From contig NC_053422.1 in the NCBI RefSeq assembly GCF_016859285.1, positions 23,139,001-23,203,000 of the forward strand: DNA of 64,000 nt, in the 5' to 3' direction. The stretch comes from Xiphias gladius. Its lineage: Eukaryota; Chordata; Actinopteri; Istiophoriformes; Xiphiidae. The translations under genes were made by a program, and so were the position numbers. Positions 34,036-63,912 of the stretch are shown here, piece after piece. The number at the start of each line of letters is the position of its first letter. The first letter of the stretch is position 1. A model generated the notes under the pieces. That model saw only the letters and a program-made list of their open reading frames with translations, searched no databases and was not told the origin of the DNA.

Positions 34036-36330
34036 ACACCTAACAGTGCAAACATGTTGGAAAACCAATAAAAGATATCCCCATGTTTATTGGCAGGATA
34101 TATGCAGTAAGCCACTGTTTTTTTTATCTTTTATCTATTTTGCTTCTGTGCTCCCACGTGTCTTCTGACCCACAATGTAGAAATCTGTATCTCCAGAGCA
34201 TGTGGCGCATCAAAGAAGCAGACAAATAGAAGTTGGACGAGATGTTATATGCTGGCTGTCAGTGTGAAACCAGTTTAATCAGGAGTCATTCAATTAGAGC
34301 TGACGAGCTCTTCCTCTGTTAGCACCTCTTGAACTGTGAACCACAGAGCTGAACAGAAAGCTCCCTGTTTTAACAAAATCACTTTTAAACATGGTGAAGA
34401 ATGAGGAGAGGGGAAATCTATTAAAATTACCAATGCACATTTAGACGGAGGGAATTAATTTGCTGAGTGAGTTTCTTTTAATGAAGTTGAATGGCTGTAA
34501 TCAACTCTTTGGTGGTAGCTGGTGAGGGAAACCTGCAGTTTTTAAAAATGGGGTATAATGCATTTTCAGTCAAATGTCAGTCAGAGCAATGAAAGGCTAC
34601 TGTTTGTAAAAATGAGATTAAAAAAAATATTTTCAGCAAAATCAAGATTTTAAATAGAGATGTTGCCTGCTTTTGAAAAAAAAAATCCTACAGTATTGTA
34701 GTTATGAAGGGCATCACTAATAAAACCCATTATTTAGACGACTAATTATAATAGGTTTCAATCTGACAAAAAAAACACAAAATCGGTGGTCATTGATCTG
34801 TTTCTGTTTATCATTCATTTATTGGAAGATACTCGAGCTACTGTCATTGTCAGGGAAATAAATAGTATAAAAATCTTTGTGTAATCCAGAGAGAATCTGG
34901 GCCTGTTTTTTTATTTAGGATGAGTGTACTGTTATATTCTACAGCAGCAAATTGTTGCCACTGTGATAAAAGCAGTGTATTTACTCAGCTTATTGTAAGA
35001 CAAAAAAATCCTGTTATAACAAACTCCTTTTCCTATTATGAGATATTTTTCATGTTTTAATGATACATTTTCTCCCTTATTTACTATTTGCTCTCCAAAC
35101 TATTCCTTTCTGACAAGAGACTTTTGTTTTTATAAGGACATAACACCTTGGGAGCGTACTGATCGCTGAATAGTTTCGTCTCATACCATATAACTGCAAC
35201 AGCCCCGGTTAATTTCTAGCAGGGGGACCTGTGTTTCACAGAACTTTATGGTTGCCACTCAAATACATAAACCTGTAGCAGAAGAATTCAGCAAGAAAAA
35301 TGGACAGTTACTGGTGGGCAGTGTTATTCATTTTTATTTCATGCCTAAGGTGACGCTACGGACGTATCAGCCATCTGTCCATCCCATTATCTACCCACTT
35401 ATCCTTTACAGGGTTGCAGGTATTTCGGGGTGGTGGGCCAGTTCACACTGGGCAAGAGGCAGGGCACACCTGCCAGGGAAAACAGTACTGTAACTGCCAG
35501 TCCATTACAAGGTTAAAAAGTGAATTTTTTTTTTTCTTTTTCTGATGAGAAAATGATCAGAATTCTTGTGCAGCAATACGCTGTTTCAATATTAACCGTT
35601 TTCTTGCGTTTGATAGATGATCAATAGCTGATGTAGCCAGGTTGTATGAGCCTTTGAAAACAAAGAGAGAAAATGTCACAGAGATAGTCGTTAGCAAAAC
35701 TGACCTGTTCACATTCAGAATCAGTCTATTACTATTGGTAAAAATGGTAACACTTCCAAGGGACTCAAAGTTAAAATTCTGAACCTGGACTCTCTTTTTT
35801 TTTTTTTTTTTAAAGGAGGAAAAAAAGTCTGCATTTGATTTAAATACATATTCATTTAAAATCAGCTCTCTCCTCCTCAATCAAAGCCCGTGGAGTCTTT
35901 TATTTAAAGGCTCAAAGCGGAGTTTTTATTCAGATAGTCCATAAGAATATAACATGGGAATATATAATGAGCTTTTTACAACTTGAAAACTCACTCCTCA
36001 GCTCGGGGAAAACTCACACTGACCGTCTTGATCACAGTGCCAGTCCACATGTAAAAGTCAATAACAGCAGAGAGCATGAGGCTCTAGTGCTTATGTGACA
36101 TCCAGCTGTCTAAACACACTTCTTCTGAAACGTCACAAAGAATAAACCCAATGTGTTTTGGCTGAGCTGTGGAGTGGATGTGGGGATGCAATTAAGAAAC
36201 ACTGACAGCAATTTCGATAACAGACAACAGTGATATGTTAGTCATCTTCATCTTCAGCTGCATGTTTTCATGGATGCAACTACAGCTTTAGAATCTGCTC
36301 AGGGCAGATTTCCCATTGGGGCTAATGGAC
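34036..36330. other. Gene-free interval
   Basis: AT-rich DNA without a recognisable exon. A short dispersed fish repeat ('cttatcctttacagggttgcagg', 'gcaagaggcagggcacacc') lies at about 35365-35510. The A/T-rich part near 35525-35835 has T runs only. Confidence 0.35.
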
Positions 36331-36336
36331 ACTTAT

Positions 36337-36507
36337 TGTGTGTGTGTGTGTGTGTGTGTGAGAGAGTGAGAGTGAGGATGAGTGAGAGTGAGTGAGAGTG
36401 TGTGTGTGTGTGTGTGTGAGAGAGTGAGAGTGAGAGTGAGTGTGAGTGTGAGAGTGAGAGAGAGAGAGTGTGTGTGTGTGTGTGTGAGAGAGTGTGTGTG
36501 AGAGAGC
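36337..36507 (+). repeat. Compound (GT)/(GA) microsatellite
   Basis: This tract of about 170 bp alternates (GT)n blocks with GAGAGT/GAGTGA blocks. The motif order partly repeats every 70-80 bp, which points to local slippage and duplication. The minus-strand open frame rich in Ser-His-Thr-Leu is a product of the repeat. Confidence 0.9.
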
Positions 36508-38409
36508 GAGATGCTAAGCCATATCTCTGAGAGCTTATTTGACTGCATGGTTACCTATGGCAATTAAACCTATAAATCTAAGCTGTCAGTGTGTTACACG
36601 AAGGACACACACACACACACACAGCCAAATATGTCTCAAGGTCTGCAAACAGGCTTTCCACCTCCTTACTCATTTAGAGAAATACACTTAATTAGATGGG
36701 ATTTATGTCTCCCAGAAGATCCAAACTTTACTTTCTACTTGAACACAACACTCCTTGTCTTTCTTCCATCTCCACCTTCTCATTTCTGTCCCACAATCTT
36801 AAGTCTGTCTTTCTCTTTTCCACCAGCTCGCTCACTTTCTCAGCACACACAATCTTCCTCCATTTTGAATCCCAATGCATGCCTATATTCAATGAATTAC
36901 TCATGCATGGTGAAGTAGGCTAAGAGTGCATATTATGGTATTTATATTATGGTTTTAATAGACTGGGTATTTCTTTTAAGGTCCTCCTGTTACCTTTTAT
37001 TTAATAAAAAATCTCATAGTGCAATATGAAAGAAAAGTCCAGCGTTTGCTTGTAGTTATTCTTCAGAGATGGCGGGCTAGCAAAGCTGCTTTATGAGTGC
37101 GAACCTTTAAAAAAAGTTGTACACAGCATGATAAAATATTTCACTTTAAAAAGACAGAGATTAGACTGAGAACAGCAGGATCACTGGTTCAAACAGATTT
37201 TAATCCATATTTTAGAGACATTAAATATTTAAAAACAATGGAACTGCATCACAACTTCCGATCATCACATAGAACAACTTCATTATAAAAAGAACCATAT
37301 AAAAGGCCAAAAGATAGCACTGATAGAAACAGAAGAAACAGCTGAAGTTGTGCAACACATTTAAAAATACAATGCAATCCATGTTGGACAGATGTGTCCT
37401 CAGATATCAGTTTGTGACTTTACAGTGTTGCCTTTAGCCAGTGATGTACATCAGACCCACAGACAGAGATCTGTCAGGCTGGATCAGACACACCGTGTTA
37501 CTGCCTTTCTCAAGTCACCAATGTCTGGCACTTCCTATGCAGATTTCACCATAGTGGGGTACCCGACACTTTACAGGTGCTGGTTATTTAAACATCAATA
37601 AAAAGTGCCACATGAATGTTGATTCTGTTGTATCAACACTAAGAATACAGTCTACTTGTAAATCTGATGTGATTGCACAAATAAAGCTAAAGGAAGGGCA
37701 GACTTGTCATACTGTGATGTGACTTGTGGCAGGAATCAGGAGGTTTATGATTGATGGCGCCTGAGTTGGAACAAAATCAAGCGCTAACAGCCACTGATAG
37801 TGAGGAAGTGCTGAGTTTAAAAACCGCTACATGTTGCACCTTTTAAAGATTGGTTTGGACAACAATCAGAGCTGTGGACGTAACTGATCTCGGTCAAGCG
37901 TACATCACCACTGAGACCAGCCGGCAGTTTTTCACAGCAGCGAACAGAATGCCTGAAAAGATGAAAGTGCTCAGAATCAATTGTTTTTTTTTGTTTTTTT
38001 TTAAACATCATGTTGGTTTTATTTGAGTAATTTTGAATCCCCTCATGATTTAACACTGTTGTGTCCTAGCAGGGCCACAAAACAGCATTTACAAAATAGT
38101 GGCACATGGAGCATGAAACTATAAAAGTAACGACGGTGGATCTTACCATGGTTTCAGTCAGATTATTACTGGTTAAAATTCGACTGCTGCTTTTTGAAAG
38201 TTTCTCGTTTACTGTAAAACTGAAAGAAAACAGGCTGTCTAATGACAAATAAGCTCTTTGATTAACTTAGTAATTAGCTATTGATTAGATAATTGGTAGC
38301 AATTTCACTCTGTATCACCAGCTCTTTATGTTGACTACTGCGTTTTCCCTAATACTTAATCATCTACATCATCTTCAGTACAACATAGATGATGTAAAGG
38401 AAAGGAATC

Positions 38410-38605
38410 GTTTGATGTTTTTGGAATTATTCCTATTTGCTTTCTCTGTGAGACTGAGAAGAAAGGATTGATACCACTCTCTGTGCATAAACTATAAAGC
38501 TAGAGCCAGGAGGTGATTAGCCTAGCTTAGCATAAATTGCCTGGCTCCTTCCAGAGTTCAAAAATCCAGCTACCAACAGCTCTAAAGATCACTAAATGAC
38601 ACTTT
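38410..38605 (+). repeat. Fold-back MITE, left-arm fragment
   Basis: It contains 'gtttgatgtttttgga', 'ggattgataccactctctgtg', 'gattagcctagcttagcata' and 'gcctggctccttcc', in the same order as the left arm of the complete element at 49997-50470. The right arm is missing. Confidence 0.6.
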
Positions 38606-39934
38606 GCATCTTATCTATTTAATCTGTACACAAACAAAAATGTAAAAATGATCATTTTTACATCTACATTGAACTTATTTGCCGAAGTAGTGTTTTCTGT
38701 TACAGCTGAAGATAGGAATTCTCACACATTAGTCGATTTTACTCAGGAGTAACTTGAAAGGGATTTATGATGGTTGCTGCTGAGTAATTAGACATCAACA
38801 AGGAAACATAACATAACATGTTAGCAATTATTTTCTTGAACTAACCAGTGTGAGAGAATATTACTGTCTCCTTCTGGTGATCCCATCAAATAATAATAAA
38901 ACGGTTAAATATGTAATCTCTTTCAAATGCTTGTTTCTGACACTGTTGCATGGCTCTGAGAGCAAAACCAAGGACAACCAAGATAAAATCAGCTCTCTGA
39001 TAGACTACAGGAATTTGAGAAGAAAAAAAACCCTATTATGCTTGTTAATACTGCTAGTTCATTTATTATATGAGGCAGTTTTGGCAATTTTCTAAGGTAT
39101 CTGTGATTTTGTGAAATGCAAACAAATATTAGAGACACTCATTACTACTGGAAACATTATCAATGTATTATCGGCTTGTTACCATCTGTTGTCAAAAACT
39201 GAATCAGTGTGTTAGGTCTTAATTGTAGTCACAACAGTAGCAACGCTGGTTCTCTGTCACTGCTGTCTTTGATAAAAAAAGTTGACAACTGTGATAATGT
39301 AACAAGAACTAATAGGATCTTTAATGTCAGCAGAATAAGAGGCCATGCTGAGGCAGTCTGTCTCCAAAATGTTTCAGAATATACCCACATATTGACATTG
39401 CATATGAATGAACTGTTGCATGAATTCAACATTTACCATAGCCATCATGTGACATGTAACATAGTGGGATGAAACCGATGTTTCCCATGATGTCACCAAT
39501 GCAATGTTTTAGACTTTTTACACCATATTATTGTAAAGTTGTGTATACTGTACCGATGCATATAATCAAAATAAGGACCATTGTGTGAAATTAATAGTAA
39601 CCATATAGCAACATCACTGATTCACCATAAAACAAAACAACATCGAACATCATTGAACTGGACTGAGAAACACTGTGGATCAACTACTGACTTGTAACGA
39701 CTGAGGTCTCACAGAAACAGATTGTGGGTTTTGTTTGTTGGCCGTTGTAGAACTTCATTGGCTCATCGGGAGACTCCTAATTTGGCTTCATGACCTCAAA
39801 TTTAACAACAAAAAAATAAAAAACGACAAAAAAACCCCAAAACTTTAAAAGGCCTTTTCGTCAAACTAACATTTTTCAGGCTTTCAGATGAAGAACCATT
39901 TTAGAGTCCATTTTAAAGCAATAGATAAATGCTG

Positions 39935-40135
39935 GCTCACCTTCTTGCTGAGAGAGACCCCTCTCATGTCTGTGCGATAAATATGAAGCTACAGCCAGCG
40001 GCTGGTTAGCTTAGCTTTGCATAAAGACTGGAAATGGGGAAATAGCTAGCCTGGCTCCATCCAAAGGCAACAAATTCAACCTACCAGCACCTATATAGCT
40101 CACTATTAAACACCTAAAGCGGTGTCCAAATGATG
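39935..40135 (+). repeat. Fold-back MITE, left-arm fragment
   Basis: It contains 'cttgctgagagagacccctc', 'tgtctgtgcgataaatatga', 'ggttagcttagctttgcata', 'gactggaaatggggaaa' and 'agctagcctggctccatcca', a fairly well preserved left arm. Confidence 0.65.
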
Positions 40136-41327
40136 GGGTAAGCCAGACAGGGGCGCCGTTCTAAAAAATTATTAGAACATTTCTCTTTATGTAAAGTTGT
40201 TCAGTCCTGCCCCCAAAACCAGACGCAAACTGTACTTGCTAGCAATGAATTGAGAATAATTGCCTCATGCCTCAATAATTTGTGCATCATGCCTTAGCTT
40301 CCTGAAGAGAAAATCTGGCCTCTAACAATGAAGAGAAAGAAGAGGAAGACAGGAGAGAGAAAAGAGAAAAGAGAGGGCGACAGTGTGTCACTCAATTTTT
40401 CAAAAGGTGGATGTAGTCCTTGAATGGTGGAAATTAACCTGTTAGCTTATTCCGCGGTGAAACAGGCTGCTTTTGCTCGCCTAAAATTAGTTACTTAATA
40501 TCTTTACAGAATGTTTACATTTCGCTCCTCTTTTAGCCAACATTTAATCAATGCAGGCAAACTTTTAGCAAGCAATTCATACTAAATCAGTCGTCCCTGC
40601 CTGGTGCCAGGCCCAACAGATGTAGCTTCAGGCTCAGCAACCCTCGTCTGCCCATACCCACACCCCTACCAATGCACCAGCCCTACTCCCAGCTGGGGAA
40701 GGAGGTGAGCAGCATTGTGTTGAATGAAATGTCACTTGACATAATTGCAGGAGGTCTGTCGGAATTTTTTAATTATGAATAGAAGAAAAATGATTAAGTC
40801 CTTTTTGATGATAAGAATTCAAACACTAATTATTTTTCCACATAATGATCATTATATGAAGCAAAAAAAAAAGTTTGAAACCTTCACAGCTGCTTTTTTT
40901 GGAATTATGTATACTTAGTTAAAAAAAATCTGCTGCTGATTTTATTCTGTTGTTTGTGTTATCATTCTACAGAGGATAATGTTAATTTATTTTAGTTGAA
41001 GATGTTAATGTATATTTAAGGTATGTTTATTTTAAGTTATTCATTAATAATAAAAGAATTTTCCATTCAAGATCAAAATCTTGATTAAAATTACATTTAA
41101 AATGTAAAAGATGACCTTTAGCACATTTCTCATAGAGGGTATCAGTCTTGCATCCAATAGTGAAATGCACTGTATGCAGAATGTTGGACGCATGTCTGCT
41201 CAGTGTTATATTTTCAGGGTTGGCATGACCTGTGGTGGTGGGGCCCAATGTCCTACCATTTCATGATGCCCAAAATCCCTGGTGGTGCACCTGGAGCCAG
41301 AGGAAGGTTTAGCTCGCCGAAAAGAGG

Positions 41328-41376
41328 CCAGAGCTTCCCCAGAAGCAACACAACTTTGAGTCTGGGGAAGCTCTGG
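41328..41376. repeat. Perfect 16-bp inverted repeat
   Basis: Arms 41328-41343 (CCAGAGCTTCCCCAGA) and 41361-41376 are perfect inverted repeats separated by 17 nt. They could form a stable hairpin. No neighbouring gene explains it. Confidence 0.9.
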
Positions 41377-42008
41377 AAAAACTAATAAATAACCATTAAC
41401 ATTTCTTAAGCTACAATGAATGATAAAAGAAGTTCATAAAGTGTAAAAATCTAGTCTCTTGTCCTCAGCAATTTTAAATGTCTGTGCTCAGCTCTGCTGT
41501 GGTCAGGGCGGCTGATTTTATCTGCTGTCAGTAATGCCTCTAGCATGATTGTTCGGGACGTATTCCGGGTATTTTTTATCATGGTAGACCATGTGCTACT
41601 GGAGCGCATCTCCTGACAAAGCATCCGTTCAGCAGCCTCTCTCATCTCATCGACACCCTCCCATAGTGATGTTTACGCGCAATGACGAATGACTTATGAA
41701 ACAAATCAGTTATGGAACTAGAAACAGACCTAAATTTCCCCCTCCAAAACCTGAGGTCTGATCTGGACATGACCCCTCCCAAAGCCACAGTGTAATTTGA
41801 ACCTGACGTTTTTTTTATCCGTACAAAAACCGAAGTGTACTGTGAAGTTACTACACCTTTGCCAAGAAAAAGTCTGGCACATACAGTAACCCCCATAAAA
41901 CAACATGTTTCTTTTACAGTTGGGCTTTTGTAAATATTCCCCAAATGCGGTGGGGCGATAAGGCCAATTTTTGGGAGGAGTCATAATTATCAATCTTTTT
42001 TTTTTTTT

Positions 42009-42748
42009 CAGGAGGACTGAAATATGATTGAAACATCAAATTTTTTATGACTTAATGTGCAAGACAATTGAGCAAGAATAATATAAGACCTGCACTACCT
42101 GCTAGCATATTCAAAAAACACAGGTTATCCAGTACAGCTAGTGGCTTCGACTAGCATGCTTTAGCATTTGCTAAAATACTAGTGCAAAGTAGGTAAGGAC
42201 CTTGTCAGCAAACACAAACTGGGAGCTCAGATCAGTGTTTGTATTTTTCAGTGTGTTCCTCTCATAGACACTGTCTTATTCACTATGAGATGCCGTGATG
42301 TAATAAAAATTTTACACGTTGTACAAAACACTCAGCCCTCAAACAAACCAGATATAATATGTTATTTAGTGAGCGTTAGAGGGGCCAGTAGATGGATTCT
42401 GTTATCTTCAGACAGAGCCAGGCTAGCTGTTTCCCCCTGTTTCCAGTCTTTGTGCTAAGCTAAGCTAACAGCTGCTGGTTCTAGCCTAATCTTTAACACA
42501 CAGACATGAGGGTGGTATCAATCTTCTCATCGAAATCTCAGCAAGAAATTGAATAAGTATCAAATAAATGTCAAACTATTCCCTTAAGGTTTTAAGTGAC
42601 AGTACATTCTTGAATTTTACTACCTCTCTCAGACTGTTATCTTTAGTGTTGTGCATTTAAAGCGGCTCTGTATTTTCAGGTGATGTAGAACATTCACACT
42701 GTAATTGACTATGTGACAAGAAATACATTGACTGTTTTTTTTTTTTTT
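42009..42748 (+). repeat. Tandem duplication II, copy 1
   Basis: This 740-bp unit starts just after a T run with 'caggaggactgaaatatgat' and is repeated directly downstream with, as far as I can see, a single substitution (G at 42532, T at 43272). It includes a fold-back MITE right arm (about 42403-42590), including 'gctaagctaagctaaca' and 'gggtggtatcaatcttctca'. The near identity means a very recent duplication or an assembly artefact. Confidence 0.9.
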
Positions 42749-43483
42749 CAGGAGGACTGAAATATGATTGAAACATCAAATTTTTTATGACTTAATGTGC
42801 AAGACAATTGAGCAAGAATAATATAAGACCTGCACTACCTGCTAGCATATTCAAAAAACACAGGTTATCCAGTACAGCTAGTGGCTTCGACTAGCATGCT
42901 TTAGCATTTGCTAAAATACTAGTGCAAAGTAGGTAAGGACCTTGTCAGCAAACACAAACTGGGAGCTCAGATCAGTGTTTGTATTTTTCAGTGTGTTCCT
43001 CTCATAGACACTGTCTTATTCACTATGAGATGCCGTGATGTAATAAAAATTTTACACGTTGTACAAAACACTCAGCCCTCAAACAAACCAGATATAATAT
43101 GTTATTTAGTGAGCGTTAGAGGGGCCAGTAGATGGATTCTGTTATCTTCAGACAGAGCCAGGCTAGCTGTTTCCCCCTGTTTCCAGTCTTTGTGCTAAGC
43201 TAAGCTAACAGCTGCTGGTTCTAGCCTAATCTTTAACACACAGACATGAGGGTGGTATCAATCTTCTCATCTAAATCTCAGCAAGAAATTGAATAAGTAT
43301 CAAATAAATGTCAAACTATTCCCTTAAGGTTTTAAGTGACAGTACATTCTTGAATTTTACTACCTCTCTCAGACTGTTATCTTTAGTGTTGTGCATTTAA
43401 AGCGGCTCTGTATTTTCAGGTGATGTAGAACATTCACACTGTAATTGACTATGTGACAAGAAATACATTGACTGTTTTTTTTT
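42749..43483 (+). repeat. Tandem duplication II, copy 2
   Basis: This is the second, near-identical copy of the 740-bp unit. It ends in the T run near 43475-43486, where the sequence diverges into 'ctctctttttcaaaa'. The MITE right arm is repeated at about 43143-43330. Confidence 0.9.
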
Positions 43484-43486
43484 TTT

Positions 43487-46249
43487 CTCTCTTTTTCAAA
43501 ATGGACACTAGTAGTTCTTGGTCTGAAGCTATCAGTTATTGCATGCGTTGGTTTTAATTTTTCAGGCATTTCAGACAAACCCATACTTGCTCAAATCATC
43601 AAGAGAAAAAAACAGTAACCGAGGCAAATTTGACACGTTCAATCACACTTTTTTCTTAAAGCCAAACCCTGCTGTCGTCATAAACGCCAGTAAAAAGCTT
43701 ATGGAAACATTTGATTTTACGAAAAACAATCTCATATTTATACCAATATGGTATGGAAAATCATTTAGATTCATTCTTTGTTCTTAAATAAATAGAGCAA
43801 TTCCCACTGGACACAAATAGAGGCACTTGAGTTTCTTTTTTTTTGTCAAAGTTAAAATTACTTTTCACATCCGCATTGTCTTCCATACACATTCAGCGAT
43901 GGTCAAATGATCCAAAACTTAAAAACTCACGCTTGATGAGCTGGATTTACAGAGACCGTGAAAAAAAAAAAATCCACATTTCAAGGCTTTATAGCACATG
44001 TGAAAACAGAAGAGAAATCACGTGGAAACAGTGTAATCTCCTTTTAAATTCTATGTGCCACAAAGACTTAAAAATCGGATTATGTTTGGTGCTGTGTAAA
44101 TGCAGCCATAGCCTGCGCATGGACACACCCACATACACGCTCATATACACTCACACACATGTCTAGATACCCTATCTTCTTGTTTCACTTCCTCATTCAT
44201 TCACACTGATCATTCACTAGACACTAAAAACCAAAAACAAACACTGTTATTAGGAGTCATAGTCTGTACATTATGGTACACAAACATCATTACTGTCCGG
44301 TCAGGTAATGATTTAAATAGACCTGACACTCAGCTGTACACGTATACACACTAACAACACAACACGACAAATGTTGGGAAACGACTACAGGAAATCCAGC
44401 AAATGATTTGATCTCCTTAAGTGCTGTACAAAGTCGCAGATTTTTTGACATCAGGGCAGAGAAGCTGCTTTGAGATTTTCATCCTTTTTACTTGATTTAC
44501 ACATGGGTGGGGGCTTAATTAGAGCCAAATCATACTGAATCTTGTAGTTTTCCCCCCCTGTAAGTGTTTGACACCGTAGTGGGTGGGTTACTATGGGAAC
44601 TAGAGCTGAGTGGAATTTCACAAAAGCCCATAACCAGTAAGAGAAGAACCTGACAAATGCTTTATTTGACAGAAGAAAGCCCTCATTTGTATTACCAGTG
44701 AACTGAGTGCTTTTTCTGCTGAGCTATTAAGTCCCTGGACTGCAACTTGACCAGGTCTTGTAATCCTCACTTTAGCCAGATACATCTTAGTGTTGAGGTG
44801 ATCTTCATCTGATTGTACTGAGAGGCTCTGAGATCTTAGAGTCTCTACTTGAACAAGCCACCGATGCAGGTCACATACAGTAGGAATTGCCTGATTGCAA
44901 ATGGATAAACTAAAGATATCTTGATAACTGTACTCATAGATGTGTTTTAAAAAAGTTCAAATTTAAAAATGTTAATGTCACTGCCCTAAACCAGAAGCAT
45001 CTAAATTAGGGGATGGGGCTAGATACCAAGCCTCACTATTTTTTGAGCTGAAATGTGTCAGTATTGAAAACTTGTTAAGTACCAAAGTTCCTGATTTAAA
45101 TTTTAAAAATTGCTAATTTTAGACTTTTTTATCATGAAAAGTTCTTCTTGTTTGACTGTGTATAGGCATCTGCGAACTTTGGCCTCCTTTCTTAAATCCA
45201 CAAAAAGGTTTTTGCAGAAAAAACAGATTTATATTTCTTTATATATTGTTTTGGTATTGGTACCAATACTCAGGTATCACATTGTTTCCAGTAAATGCCT
45301 GTGCATGTGTACACCATTTGAATCCAGCGCAGGAGTGTAAACTACTATATAAAAAGATTAACTAATTTCTACCTAATTAAAACTTGAGTTGGATATGATT
45401 TTAACTTTACAGAAGTAAAATTTGACCAACTTGTTAAGCCAAGATGGTGAATTTTCAGCAGTCATTGTTCAAAAGCCATTTGTATCCCTGTGACTAATTC
45501 AGTTGTTTAATTACAAAAGGGATACGCAATAGAGGCAGGTTCTAGCTTCTTGTTTGCCAGAGTTTATTTTGAGGATCCATCACTAAAGACTGAAGATGGA
45601 CTGAAAGAGAAGCAGAGGACTAACTTCAGCTTCCATTACTTTAACTCTAGCAGTTGTACCTGAGCCCCTCTCCTTTACCACCATGGTTCTTAGCTAATGA
45701 TTTCGACCGGTACTTTTCCACTCGGATTGATATCGGCCACAGGCTTTAATTTTAGTCCCAATCACAGACACGTTTCTGGGCCACTGCTGGAGGAGATGAG
45801 CCTCTGCTGAGCTCTTTTCCTACTTGAATCACATCAGCCTCTCGCATATCTTTTTACAAATGATCTTGTCAAAAAACACTTTTTACCTCTCCTCTCTGAT
45901 TCTTATTTCTATTCAGGGACACAGGGAATTTGTAACATCTATTGTCCCTTTAGAATCAGCTATCAGATATGGTAATTTGTAATCTGTGATTCACAGTTGA
46001 AATTCCCAAATTTAGTTACTGTTTAGTCCAAACTGCAGGTGAATTTCAGCCCAATTAATCCAGCCAGTCTATGCAATTAAGTTAACGTGGGCGGTGTTGG
46101 GTCATCTGAAAGATCCCAGTGGGAACGGAAGCATCGTCCTGAGTCTCATCTCACTTGTAATCCCAGTTCTAGCTCCCAGGCCCCTTTTTTCCTTCCTTCT
46201 TTCTTTCTTTAAAAAAAAAAAAAAAAAAATTCTGTCTCCTGTCCCGTCT
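43487..46249. other. Gene-free DNA and presumed aff2 3' UTR
   Basis: No exon was recognised. On the minus strand an AATAAA lies at 45563-45568, about 680 bases after the aff2 stop, and is a reasonable polyadenylation signal. Confidence 0.4.
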
Positions 46250-63043
<16,794 letters not shown>

Positions 63044-63912
63044 CTGAACACACACACACACACAAAGGCACAAAAATGAAAAAACTGTGATTATTTCTTT
63101 ATTTTGTATAATGGTACTGTGCATATTGCTTAATTATGAGTTGCTTTCTTTTTGCAATTAAACACCTACTTTACAACTTAGTGGTATGGGAGGATGAGAG
63201 CGGTAAGGTAGTACTACAATTCCCATTAGTGGTTGTTTTTCAGGTCATATGTGCATTAGTTTAAACAATGTGATTTAGTTTGCCTTTTAAAATTTGTCAT
63301 GTGTTCCTTAAAAGTATGGCTTGCGGAAACTTCACCAAATATTTCCAAAAAAATAGGTCACAAGTAATCTTAACAATAAGGGGAAACAAAGTAAATAATC
63401 AAACAAATGATGGCTGACAATTTATCAATGTGATGTATCCAACAACTCCAACACCACTAATACCAAAGCCATTGTTACCTCAATATATTTCTTCATAGCA
63501 CAGACAGATGAATGTATCATAATCCCACAGATGTTATATCAAATATACCTTATAATTCATATTTATATTGTAATTACTTTAGTTTTGCAGAGCTACCCCA
63601 TGCCTCTCAGCTGAAAGAAATACATGTGCTTTGGGGATTCTGGTGTAATTACATTTTAAATGCTTTCAGTCCCTTACAATTACGGCACTAACCTAAACAG
63701 CTCAAATGGTATTCAAATATTTTGCAAAAACAGACCATACCTCTACAGTCTATTACTTCTACTTTCTACTGTATATAACTCGGTCTTCAGAAACATATAC
63801 TCACTCCTGTGATGTATTTTAACCTGGAACTATTGAGCACATGCAGGAGACTTTTAAAGTTGAAAATAAAAATACCTGCATAGCAGCCAAACAGACCTCT
63901 GTTTTTTCTTAC

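Larger units (their letters stand above)
36508..41327. other. Gene-free interval with MITE fragments
   Basis: No exon with coding similarity was seen. Two fold-back MITE pieces (listed separately) lie here. Confidence 0.35.

Noticed and set aside
41203-41385. 60-codon plus-strand frame after an acceptor-like TTTTCAG
   Set aside because: No partner exon, donor or known domain; the frame contains the hairpin, so composition is probably accidental.
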